Positions 52,463 through 62,897 of a stretch of DNA of 64,000 bases are shown in pieces. This stretch comes from Streptomyces werraensis (lineage in GTDB: Bacteria; Actinomycetota; Actinomycetes; Streptomycetales; Streptomycetaceae): assembly GCA_014656175.1 (NCBI GenBank), contig BNBX01000002.1, positions 438,776 through 502,775 on the forward strand, read 5' to 3'. Position 1 is the stretch's first letter; each line of letters opens with the position of its first letter. The notes beneath the pieces were generated by a model. That model made no database searches, was not told the DNA's origin, and saw only the letters and a program-made list of their open reading frames with translations. The translations under genes and the position numbers were made by a program.

Positions 52463-52507
52463 CGCGCGGGTCCCCGCGCCCTCCCGAGGGGCGCGGGGAC
52501 CCGCGCG
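52463..52507. repeat. 19-bp inverted repeat in a divergent promoter region
   Basis: CGCGCGGGTCCCCGCGCCC (52463-52481) and GGGCGCGGGGACCCGCGCG (52489-52507) pair perfectly over 19 bp with a 7-nt loop. It resembles Streptomyces terminator-like repeats, yet it lies between the divergent TetR and PHP genes, where no 3' end is expected. Confidence 0.65.
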
Positions 52508-52630
52508 ACCGGCCCCCGGACGGCCCGCAGCCGTCGTGTCGGTGGCATGCGCCGGTCACTCCATGGACGACCGTGGTTCACACGCCGCCCGAATGCTCCA
52601 CTGCGGCGCGTTCGAGACGAGGAGGCAGTC

Positions 52631-54331
52631 ATGGGGCACGGGCACGCACACGGACCGCACCACCACCACGACCACGGGTCCGGCGCGTCGGCGCCCCTGC
52701 CCGCGGCCTTCGACACCTCCGTGCCCGACGAGGCACTGGACCCCGGACAGGCGTCCCGCCGCGCCCTGTTACGCCGCGCGGGCCTGCTGGGCGCGGGTCT
52801 TGCCTCGGGCACCGTGCTCTCCGGCAGCGGCGCAGCCGCCGCGGGCGGCCGCAGAGACACCGGAAGAACCCCGCGCCGCGGGTACCTCTGGCTCGCGGGC
52901 GACCACCACATCCACACCCACTACAGCAGCGACGGCAAGTACCGCGTCGTCGACCAGGTCCGCCAGGGCGCCCGGCACGGCCTGGACTGGCTGGTCATCA
53001 CCGACCACGGCAGCGCCACGCACGCGAGGATCGGCGTCGAGAAGGTCAACCCCGACATCAGGCAGGCACGTGCCGCCCACCGGGACACCCTCGTCTTCCA
53101 GGGCCTGGAGTGGAACGTCCCGGCCGCCGACCACGGCACCGTGTTCGTCCACCCCGGACGCAACGAGGTCGCCGTGCTCAAGCAGTTCGAGACCGACTAC
53201 GACGGCGTCGTGAAGGGCGCGGGCGACTCCAGCCCCGCCAACGAGGCCCTCGCCGTCGCCGGGCTCCGGTTCCTCGCCGAGCAGGTACGCCGCCGCACGG
53301 TGGACGACGCGCTGATGCTCGCCCACCACCCCTCCCGCAAGGGCATCGACTCCCCCCACGAGATCCGCGCCTGGCGCGACGCCACCGGCCCCGACCGGCC
53401 GATCGCCGTCGGCTTCGAGGGCGCCCCCGGCCACCAGGCCGCCGGACTGCCCGCCCCGCTCGGCCCGGGCCTCGCCCGCGGGTACTACAACGGCAGGCCC
53501 GGCGCGGACTCCTTCCCCGGCTACCCGCCGGAGAGCTACCGCACCTGGGGCGGCTTCGACTGGATGACCGCCACCGTCGGCGGCCTGTGGGACAGCCTCC
53601 TCGCCGAGGGCCGCCCCTGGTGGATCACCGCCAACTCCGACTCGCACCTCGTGTACGCCGACACCACCGCCCGCGGTCCCGGCGACTTCGCCACCGACGG
53701 CCGGCACGGCGACCCCGTGTACGCCGGGAAGATCGACACCAAGGCGGTCGACTACTGGCCCGGCCAGTACAGCCGCACCCATGTGGGCGCCGACGGCTTC
53801 TCCTACGCCGCCGTCATGGACGGCATCCGCGCCGGCCGCATCTGGGTCGACCACGGGCAGCTGATCTCCGGCCTCGACGTCCGCGTCTCCGGCGGCGGCC
53901 GCTGGACCACCCTCGGCGGCGCCCTGCACGTCCGCAAGGGGACGAAGGTCACGCTGACCGCGGACGTGGCCCTGGCCGGCGGCCCCAACTGGGCAGGATT
54001 CACCCCCGAACTGGCCCGCGTGGACGTCGTCCAGGGGGACGTCACCGGCCCGGTCGCCGACAAGGACACGTTCACCGCGCCCACGGCGGCCGTCGTCCGG
54101 TCGTACGACATCGGGAGGTCGACGGGCAGCGTGCGGCTCACCTTCGACCTGGGGCGGGTCGACCGGCCCGTGTACCTGCGGCTGCGCGGCACCGACGGCA
54201 ACCGGTCCGCCGTCGGCGCCATGGGCGCGAAGGCCGACCCGGCAGGCCCCGCCCAGGACGTCATGGGCGACGCCGACCCGTGGCGCGACCTGTGGTTCTA
54301 CTCGAACCCCGTGTGGGTGCTGCCGTCGTGA
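52631..54331 (+). CDS. Tat-exported PHP-domain phosphoesterase
   Basis: 566-aa protein. A His-rich leader (GHGHAHGPHHHHDHG) precedes a twin-arginine signal (SRRALLRRAGLLGAGLASGTVLSG), so export via Tat, folded with metals, is likely. PHP metal ligands: GDHHIHTHYSSDGKYRV, LVITDHGS, FQGLEWNVP, MLAHHPSRKG, TANSDSHLVY. PHP enzymes hydrolyse phosphate esters with a trinuclear metal site. A C-terminal beta-sandwich-like domain (about 430-566) follows. ATG 52631 has GGAGG 5 nt upstream. Substrate unknown. Confidence 0.87.
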   Translation: MGHGHAHGPHHHHDHGSGASAPLPAAFDTSVPDEALDPGQASRRALLRRAGLLGAGLASGTVLSGSGAAAAGGRRDTGRTPRRGYLWLAGDHHIHTHYSSDGKYRVVDQVRQGARHGLDWLVITDHGSATHARIGVEKVNPDIRQARAAHRDTLVFQGLEWNVPAADHGTVFVHPGRNEVAVLKQFETDYDGVVKGAGDSSPANEALAVAGLRFLAEQVRRRTVDDALMLAHHPSRKGIDSPHEIRAWRDATGPDRPIAVGFEGAPGHQAAGLPAPLGPGLARGYYNGRPGADSFPGYPPESYRTWGGFDWMTATVGGLWDSLLAEGRPWWITANSDSHLVYADTTARGPGDFATDGRHGDPVYAGKIDTKAVDYWPGQYSRTHVGADGFSYAAVMDGIRAGRIWVDHGQLISGLDVRVSGGGRWTTLGGALHVRKGTKVTLTADVALAGGPNWAGFTPELARVDVVQGDVTGPVADKDTFTAPTAAVVRSYDIGRSTGSVRLTFDLGRVDRPVYLRLRGTDGNRSAVGAMGAKADPAGPAQDVMGDADPWRDLWFYSNPVWVLPS

Positions 54332-54433
54332 CGGCGTAGGCGCTCACCGTGGACGCGGGCGCGGGACCCGGCACCCTGCCGCCCCGGCCACTGACACGTC
54401 CGGCTGCGCGGGCCCCCGGGCCCCCGCACCCGG

Positions 54434-57370
<2,937 letters not shown>

Positions 57371-57425
57371 TCAACTCCACCCGCCGGTATGGCGAGTTGA
57401 CCTCGCTCGTGGATGCAGGAGTCTC

Positions 57426-58946
57426 ATGCCCGACCTGCCGAGCCCTCAGGACGCCACCGAGGCGGCTCTGTTCTCCGAATGCTGGGACGCGGTGCTCTCC
57501 TACGCCGACCTGTGCACGGCGGGCTCGAGCGCCGCCGCGGAACTGGCCCGCGAGGCCTTCGCCGAGGGCATACGCGAACTGCGCGCCGCCGAGTCGGGAA
57601 GCGTGCGCGGGACCGGCCGCCGCTCCTCCCGGCTGCCCCGCATCCCCCTGCTGCTGACCGCCGTGCGCACCACGGCCGCCGCGTGGGAGAAGGAGGGGCA
57701 GGGCCACAAGCTCGACCCCGGGCTGCGGCTGTGGCTGCACTCGGACGAGGCCGCCCGCTACACCGGGCCGCCCCTCGAACGCCCCATCGCCCTGCGGGGG
57801 TTGCGCGACCTCCAGCAGGCGGACGCCGAACTGCTGTGGCTGGCCGAGGCGGAGGCGCTCCCGCTGCCTCTCGTGGCCCGCCGACTGGGTCTCGACCCCG
57901 CCACCACGGCTGACGAACTCGCCCAGGTCGCCCGCCTGTTCCGGGACCGCTGCCACCGCAATCACCTCGACTCCCCGATGGACGCGGAGTGCCGCAGCTA
58001 CGCCCGGCTGCTCGACGCCGTCACCCGCTCGCCCGCCGCGGACACCCCCGAGGACCTGTCCCGGCACCTGGCCACCTGCCGCCGGTGCGCGGAGGCCGCC
58101 GCCTGTCTGCGGCTGAACACCGGCACCCTTCCCGGAGCGCTGGCCGGCGGCGTCATCGGCTGGGGCGGCCTCGCCTACCTGGAGCGCCGCCGCCGCGCCG
58201 CCGAGGTCCGGCTGGGCGCGGGGCGCCCGGACGGGCCCGACGCGGACCACGACGACCCGGCGGGCGGACGGAACCGCAAGGCGCGGGTCGTCCGGCACGG
58301 GCCCATGGCCGCGGCCGTCGTCGTCTCCCTGCTGGCGCTCGCGGTGTCGCTGATGCCGTTCGGGGACGGCGGGGACCCCGGGACCCCCGCCGCCGACAAC
58401 GACCGCGGCGGCCCGGTCGCCGCGCCCGAGCCCTCCCTGCCGTCGGCGGGCACGGCGCCGTCCGGCTCCGCCGGCGCGGAGACGCCGCAACCCATAGCCC
58501 CCAGCGCCCCGCCGAGCCGCACCACCGCCCCGCCCTCCCGCACGGCGGACCCGGCCCCCGACCCCGACCCGGAACCGCAGGGCACGTCCTCGGGCGCCCC
58601 CGCGACACCGGGCGACGAGGGCGACTCGCGTGCCGCGTGCGTGGTCGACCACGACGTGCTCAACCAGTGGCCGGAGGGCTACCAGGCCGCCGTCACCGTG
58701 ACGACCCGCCACGCCCTGGACGGCTGGCGCGTCGCCTTCACCGTCCCCGAGGGCCACCGAGTCACGCACATGTGGGACGCGTCGGTGCACCAGACCGACA
58801 CGCGGGTGACCGCCACCGCGGCCGACTACAACGCCCGCGTCACGGCAGGCGCCCGCCTGTCCTTCGGCTTCCTCGCGGCCCGCCAGGGCACGGACACCCG
58901 GGCGTACGACTTCACTCTCAACGGCCGGACGTGCGCGGTGGCGTGA
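57426..58946 (+). CDS. Sigma-like / zinc anti-sigma-like / TM / CBM2 protein
   Basis: 506-aa membrane protein. The N-terminal ~210 residues resemble part of an ECF sigma (ELLWLAEAEALPLPLVARRLGLDPATTADELAQV looks like region 4). H-x3-C-x2-C in SRHLATCRRCAEAA (about H214, C219, C222) is the zinc anti-sigma (ZAS) motif. A single helix (MAAAVVVSLLALAVSLMPF, about 294-312) and a Pro/Ser/Thr linker lead to a C-terminal CBM2 (about 405-506): C-VVDHDVLNQWPEGYQAAVTVT, DGWRVAFTVPEGHRV, WDASVHQTD, YNARVTAGARLSFGF, LNGRTC, with binding Trps and the terminal Cys pair. ATG 57426 follows AGGAG. Sensing of cellulose-like polysaccharide is inferred. Confidence 0.82.
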   Translation: MPDLPSPQDATEAALFSECWDAVLSYADLCTAGSSAAAELAREAFAEGIRELRAAESGSVRGTGRRSSRLPRIPLLLTAVRTTAAAWEKEGQGHKLDPGLRLWLHSDEAARYTGPPLERPIALRGLRDLQQADAELLWLAEAEALPLPLVARRLGLDPATTADELAQVARLFRDRCHRNHLDSPMDAECRSYARLLDAVTRSPAADTPEDLSRHLATCRRCAEAAACLRLNTGTLPGALAGGVIGWGGLAYLERRRRAAEVRLGAGRPDGPDADHDDPAGGRNRKARVVRHGPMAAAVVVSLLALAVSLMPFGDGGDPGTPAADNDRGGPVAAPEPSLPSAGTAPSGSAGAETPQPIAPSAPPSRTTAPPSRTADPAPDPDPEPQGTSSGAPATPGDEGDSRAACVVDHDVLNQWPEGYQAAVTVTTRHALDGWRVAFTVPEGHRVTHMWDASVHQTDTRVTATAADYNARVTAGARLSFGFLAARQGTDTRAYDFTLNGRTCAVA

Positions 58947-59140
58947 GCACACGCGCGCCGCTCGCCCCGCGGTCCGGGGACATGCGTGCCGCCTGGAACT
59001 GCGCCTGCCGCGCGAATCCGCGGGCATGCGTGCCGCCCGGGGCGGCACGGGTGGGCGCGGCGGCACCCCGCGGGCGCCGGGCTGCGCCGGCACACCCCCC
59101 GGCTCACCGCAACGCGACGTGACGCAGCGACACCCCACGC

Positions 59141-59731
59141 TCACACCACCGCAAGCCGGCTGACCAGCAGCCCGACCCTCCGCTCCGCTTCCCCCGCCGG
59201 CAACCGCCCGGCCCGGGTCAAGGTCGCCAGCCCGTGCAGCGACGCCCAGAACACCTCCGTGAACAACCCCGGTTCGACACCCTCCCCGGCCACGTCCCGC
59301 AACGTCTCCAGCAACGCCGCGAACCCGTCCTTCAAGGCCTGAGGCGTGTCCTCCGCCGCGAACGCGAGACCGCCGTCCAGCTGGAACATCGCGTCGTAGA
59401 CGGCGGGATTCCGCTCGGCGAAGTCCAGATACGCCCGGGCCAGCGCGGTGACCCGCCCCCGCGCCCCCTCCGTCGACACGGCGGCCCCCGCCGAAGCGGC
59501 CCGCAACTGCGCCGCCAGCTCGGCAGCCCCCTCCAGAGCCACGGCCCCGATGATCTCCCGCTTCCCCCGGAAGTGGCTGTACAGCACGGGCTGGCTGTAC
59601 TCGATCCGCTCGGCGAGCCGCCGGGTCGTGACCGCGTCCCACCCCTGCTCCTCGGCGAGTTCCCGCGCCGTGGCGACGATGAGCCGCTCCCGCTCCGCCC
59701 GCTCACGCTGCTTGCGTTCCTGTACCGACAT
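59141..59731 (-). CDS. TetR-family regulator
   Basis: 196-aa repressor. HTH: LIVATARELAEEQGWDAVTTRRLAERIEYSQPVLYSHFRGKREIIGAVALEG. The C-terminal domain is of the TetR_C type with many Ala/Leu helices. ATG 59731 is 6 nt after TAGGAT (complement of 59738-59743), so the transcript is leaderless, and that -10 overlaps the operator at 59741-59753. This strongly suggests autorepression and control of the divergent DUF1772 gene. Confidence 0.9.
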   Translation of the reverse strand: MSVQERKQRERAERERLIVATARELAEEQGWDAVTTRRLAERIEYSQPVLYSHFRGKREIIGAVALEGAAELAAQLRAASAGAAVSTEGARGRVTALARAYLDFAERNPAVYDAMFQLDGGLAFAAEDTPQALKDGFAALLETLRDVAGEGVEPGLFTEVFWASLHGLATLTRAGRLPAGEAERRVGLLVSRLAVV

Positions 59732-59740
59732 ACCTGGATC

Positions 59741-59753
59741 CTAGCACCGCTAG
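59741..59753. promoter_or_regulatory. TetR operator 1 (CTAGC-ACC-GCTAG)
   Basis: A perfect 5-bp inverted repeat, CTAGC then ACC then GCTAG, overlapping the -10 of the tetR gene. The same arms recur at 59792-59804, on the other side of the divergent promoter. Confidence 0.75.
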
Positions 59754-59791
59754 ACAACCGAGCGCCGACAGGTCTAGCGTTGACCCATCGC

Positions 59792-59804
59792 CTAGCAACG
59801 CTAG
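59792..59804. promoter_or_regulatory. TetR operator 2 (CTAGC-AAC-GCTAG)
   Basis: Second copy of the operator with identical 5-bp arms and a 3-nt spacer, 51 bp from the first (start to start). It lies close to the DUF1772 start (59820). A half-site CTAGCGTTGAC at 59774-59784 lies between the two and may contain the -10 TAGCGT of the DUF1772 gene. Confidence 0.75.
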
Positions 59805-59819
59805 ATCCAGGGGGATCGC

Positions 59820-60272
59820 ATGCTCAGCACACTCGAAGTGGCCACGGTCGTCATCGTCGGACTGATGGTCGGCGTGGAGTTCTCCGTCGCCTTCGTCATG
59901 AACCGCGTCATCGACGCGCTGCCGGAGGACAGCGCCCAGCAGGCCCACGCCCACGGCGGCCGCATGCTCGGCGCGGTGATGCCGGTCTGGTACATCGGCT
60001 CGCTCGTCCTCGTCGCCGTATGGGCCGTCATGGGACGGCACGACCCCGACCCCGGCACCGGACTCCTCGTCACCGCAGCGGCGCTGCTCGTCCTCAGCGT
60101 GATCATGTCGCTGCTGCTGCTCGTCCCGATCAACAACCGCAACAAGACCTGGACGCCCGAGAACCGCCCCGCCGACTGGAGGGAGCAGCTCGCCCGCTGG
60201 GCCCGCTACCACTACGGCCGCCTCGCCCTGATCGCCGCGGCCTTCACCCTCCTGGCCGTCGCCCGGGGCTGA
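59820..60272 (+). CDS. DUF1772 membrane protein
   Basis: 150-aa four-helix membrane protein: VATVVIVGLMVGVEFSVAFVMNRVIDALP, RMLGAVMPVWYIGSLVLVAVWAVMG, LLVTAAALLVLSVIMSLLLLVPINNRNKTW, YHYGRLALIAAAFTLLAVA. The VPINNRNKTW motif is diagnostic of DUF1772 (anthrone oxygenase-like) proteins. ATG 59820 has GGGGG 7 nt upstream. Controlled by the divergent TetR through two operators. Role probably in oxidation or export of a hydrophobic compound, unproven. Confidence 0.85.
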   Translation: MLSTLEVATVVIVGLMVGVEFSVAFVMNRVIDALPEDSAQQAHAHGGRMLGAVMPVWYIGSLVLVAVWAVMGRHDPDPGTGLLVTAAALLVLSVIMSLLLLVPINNRNKTWTPENRPADWREQLARWARYHYGRLALIAAAFTLLAVARG

Positions 60273-60303
60273 GGCGGGGCGGCCGCCGAGCAGCCGTCCC
60301 GCC
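60273..60303 (+). terminator. Terminator of the DUF1772 gene
   Basis: GGCGGGGCGGC (60273-60283) pairs with GCCGTCCCGCC (60293-60303) over 11 bp including one G-U pair, loop 9 nt, starting right after the stop codon. Confidence 0.7.
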
Positions 60304-60525
60304 CGCACCACCTGCACGGAGTCGGCCCACAGCGACACCGGCGCGCCCACCGCCAGGCGACGAACGCACCGGCACAAGCCAGGGCGACGTGCCCGAATGA
60401 CCTCCGCAACCGTGGCCGATCCCGCGGCCCCCGAGTCAGCCGGCACTCGTCGGACAACGGAAATCCGACATGAGGGCGGGGGAGCGCGGGATTTCTCCCA
60501 CCGGGTCACCTGTGCGCTGCCGCCG

Positions 60526-61464
60526 TCATTCCCATCCCGCTTCCGAGTACGGGCGCCCGGCACGGACATGGGCGATGGCCTCACGCGTGTACGGGACGAC
60601 CCGCTCGGGCAGGGCGACCGGGTCGAACCACCGCCACCCGAGACACTTGTCCGGCTCCCTCACCTCCGGCACTCCCGTCCAGGCACGGGCCCGGAAGACC
60701 AACTGGAGCCGTGCCCGTCGGCCCGGTCCAGGGAGCTGGTGCAGTGCGTGTACGAACTCGACGTCCCGTGGATCGATGCGGAGCCCTGCCTCTTCCTCGG
60801 CCTCGCGTACCAGGCAGAACACGGCGCTCTCCTGCTCGCAGTGCCCGGCGAGGAAATGCCAGGTGTCCGGCGCGAAGGCCGAGTTGGGATGGCGCAGACC
60901 GAGCAGGACGCGACCGGCGTGGTCCTCGAGGTAGAGGTGTACACCGACGATGTGCGGGACCGCTCCAGCGCCGTGGCGGCGGGTGCCGCCCGGCAAAGTG
61001 GTCCGGCCCGCGGCGTGCCTGCGCACAAGCTCCCGGGTGCCGGGGAGCATGCGGAGCCGGGGCATGTCGTCCGGACGGAACCAGCGCAGCATCACGCCCT
61101 CCGCGAGCGGCAGCAGGGCAGGGTCGCCGTCCCACCGGCCTGTGTAGACGTGCACCGGCACAGGCGAGTGACCCTCCTCGGATACGTCGGTGACGGCGAA
61201 GGGTTCGAGCACGGGCAGGTCCAGCCCAGCCTCTTCCCACAGTTCACGCCGCACGGTTTCCTCGAGGGACGCATCTTCCGGCTCGCGTGCGCCGCCGAGC
61301 AGCGACCAGCAGCCGGGCTCGCGGATCCCGGGGATGTCGTCCCGCAGGTGCAGCAGGTACTCCCCGTCGCTGTTGCGGATCAAGACGGAGGCAATCTCCG
61401 GTTCCTCGGCGGGGACAGGGGCTGAGCCGGCAGAACGGTTGGAGGCCGGCTCGGCGGAGCCCAT
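60526..61464 (-). CDS. Tandem Nudix-domain protein
   Basis: 312-aa protein with two Nudix folds. The C-terminal box is canonical in its second half (HCEQESAVFCLVREAEEEAGL, i.e. E-x7-R-E-x-x-E-E-x-G). The N-terminal one (LLGGAREPEDASLEETVRRELWEEAGL) has one extra residue between the first Glu and the REL core, so its catalytic competence is doubtful. Nudix enzymes cleave nucleoside diphosphates linked to another moiety. ATG 61464 overlaps the stop of the Mrr-type gene (TGATG), so it is translationally coupled to it. Substrate unknown. Confidence 0.85.
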   Translation of the reverse strand: MGSAEPASNRSAGSAPVPAEEPEIASVLIRNSDGEYLLHLRDDIPGIREPGCWSLLGGAREPEDASLEETVRRELWEEAGLDLPVLEPFAVTDVSEEGHSPVPVHVYTGRWDGDPALLPLAEGVMLRWFRPDDMPRLRMLPGTRELVRRHAAGRTTLPGGTRRHGAGAVPHIVGVHLYLEDHAGRVLLGLRHPNSAFAPDTWHFLAGHCEQESAVFCLVREAEEEAGLRIDPRDVEFVHALHQLPGPGRRARLQLVFRARAWTGVPEVREPDKCLGWRWFDPVALPERVVPYTREAIAHVRAGRPYSEAGWE

Positions 61465-62138
61465 CAGGCGGCCCGGCCGAAGCGGTTCGGGCGGGCGGTC
61501 AGTCGTAGCAACTCGTGCAGAGCCGCACCGTCCTCGGCCCAGCGCCTCAGCCGCTCTCTGTCCACCCAGTGGACCCCGTGTCGCTCTCCCCAGTCCATCG
61601 CGTCCCGCGTGAAGGTTCCGTTGGTGACCACGACCGCGTGACGGGCCCGGTGCACGGGGCCGGCGGTGCCGTTCACCTCGTACATCACCCGCACGCCGAC
61701 CTTCCCGCCGACCGCGGTGTGCTTGGCCTGGACGACGAGCCGTCCGAGTTGCGTGTGCTCGCCTATGACGTCGGCAGCCTGGTCTCCCCGGCCGCCCACG
61801 CGGCGCGCCTGCCAGCCGTCCCGGATCAGCAGACTCCCCAGGGCTTCTTCGAAGGCACGGTCGTCCATCGAGTCCAGCTCCGCCGGCGTCATGCGAAGGA
61901 CGGCCAACCTCTCAGCCGCCCGACGCCCCGCGGCGATCGAGCGCGCGGTGTTCAAGGCGGCAAGAGCCCCGGCGAGTACGGCGATCACCAGCACAACGGG
62001 CCACGCATCCATGAGCACGGTGGCTGTGTGGACCACCACGCGAACGGCCAGGACGAGGACCGCGACCGCGACGACGCAGGCCCACGCGACTTCGGCTGTC
62101 CCCCGAGGGCGGCGTAGACGCACGCGCGGCCTCCTCAT
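61464..62138 (-). CDS. Membrane-anchored Mrr-type restriction endonuclease-like protein
   Basis: 224-aa protein. Two N-terminal helices (AEVAWACVVAVAVLVLAVRVVVHTA and AWPVVLVIAVLAGALAALNTA) are followed by an Mrr_cat nuclease domain (about 105-215): FEEALGSLLIRDGWQARRVGGRGDQAADVIGEHTQLGRLVVQAKHT shows the D ... Q-x-K core, with GVRVMYEVNGTAGPVHRARHAVVVTNGTFTRDAMDWGERHGVHWVD as the C-terminal half. It would cleave DNA, perhaps modified or foreign, at the membrane. ATG 62138 overlaps the small upstream gene (ATGA). Confidence 0.85.
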   Translation of the reverse strand: MRRPRVRLRRPRGTAEVAWACVVAVAVLVLAVRVVVHTATVLMDAWPVVLVIAVLAGALAALNTARSIAAGRRAAERLAVLRMTPAELDSMDDRAFEEALGSLLIRDGWQARRVGGRGDQAADVIGEHTQLGRLVVQAKHTAVGGKVGVRVMYEVNGTAGPVHRARHAVVVTNGTFTRDAMDWGERHGVHWVDRERLRRWAEDGAALHELLRLTARPNRFGRAA

Positions 62139-62347
62139 CGGTCGGCCGCCGCGGAGACGCTGGGCGCGGGAACGGAGGGCGGGGGAGTGGGGGCGGAGTC
62201 GCTGAACCCGAAAACCTGACCCCACAGCCAGACGCCGGCCACCAGTCCCGCGACGGCCCAGCCACTCATGCGCTTGGCGCTCCTGGCAGTCGGCTTGCTG
62301 CGGTAGTGAGCACGGACCCGGATGCGTCCTTCAGCTGCTTTCGACAC
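62135..62347 (-). CDS. Small basic single-TM protein
   Basis: 70-aa protein: VSKAAEGRIRVRAHYRSKPTARSAKRMS (basic) then one helix (GWAVAGLVAGVWLWGQVFGF) and a Pro/Ser-rich tail (SDSAPTPPPSVPAPSVSAAADR). GTG 62347 has GGGAGGGG. First gene of the three-gene coupled set (small TM, Mrr-type nuclease, tandem Nudix). No family recognised. Confidence 0.7.
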   Translation of the reverse strand: MSKAAEGRIRVRAHYRSKPTARSAKRMSGWAVAGLVAGVWLWGQVFGFSDSAPTPPPSVPAPSVSAAADR

Positions 62348-62897
62348 GGACTTCCCCTCCCGAAGTGAACGTGTACTCCTCACCTCTGGGTGTAGCAGCG
62401 GGCACCGACACGGAACGGGGGCTCCGGACGGGGCCGGGTCGTCATCCGGCCAGAGGCGGTCGCAGGGCCGGTCCCGCACTGACGCGGCCCCCTGTCCCGC
62501 CCTCCACCCGAAGGGACGAGCCGCGGGCGGAGTGCGCGACGCTCACCTGCCGAAACGCATCCGTGTGGAGCTCCGTCCGCCTGCTCCGCGATTGGCGAGA
62601 AGTCGAGGAGCGTGCGCGAGCTCCCCGTACGCGCGAGCGCAGAAGACGGACCGCCGGTTCGCCACCGGTGCGCCCCCTAAGAGGTCCTACAGCAGGACGA
62701 CGTGCAGCCGGTCCCACGCGCCGGCCTCGTGTGCACTTCTGCACACCGGCCGGGACTGGCCGATGCCCGTCACGTTCACAGGCACCGGCCTCCTCGCACT
62801 CTGCCTCGTCGGCATGCCGTGCGATGACGCACGGCCACGGTCGGCGCCAGGACGATGTGGCGCCACACACCTACCGACGGCACCAGGCACCGTCCCC
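62348..62897. other. Intergenic region, 550 bp, no credible gene
   Basis: Open frames on both strands are Arg/Pro/Ser-rich and lack an SD or family resemblance; I regard none as real. A hairpin, CCGGCC-tc-GTGTGCA-cttc-TGCACAC-c-GGCCGG (62721-62753), is a terminator candidate for the minus-strand gene at 62898. The rest must hold the promoter of the small-TM operon (near 62350-62450) and otherwise looks like unannotated filler or eroded sequence. Confidence 0.5.
62721..62753 (-). terminator. Hairpin downstream of the 62898 gene
   Basis: Stem of GTGTGCA/TGCACAC (7 bp, CTTC loop), extended after a small bulge by CCGGCC/GGCCGG. Located about 145 bp past the stop of the minus-strand gene 62898-63599. 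Confidence 0.55.

Noticed and set aside
58981..59037. Direct repeat CATGCGTGCCGCC at 58981 and 59025
   Set aside because: Only two copies of a low-complexity GC-rich string, 44 bp apart; no array or site geometry.
62442..62870. Minus-strand open frame of about 142 codons
   Set aside because: Composition is shadow-like and it contains the hairpin at 62721-62753; no recognisable domain.
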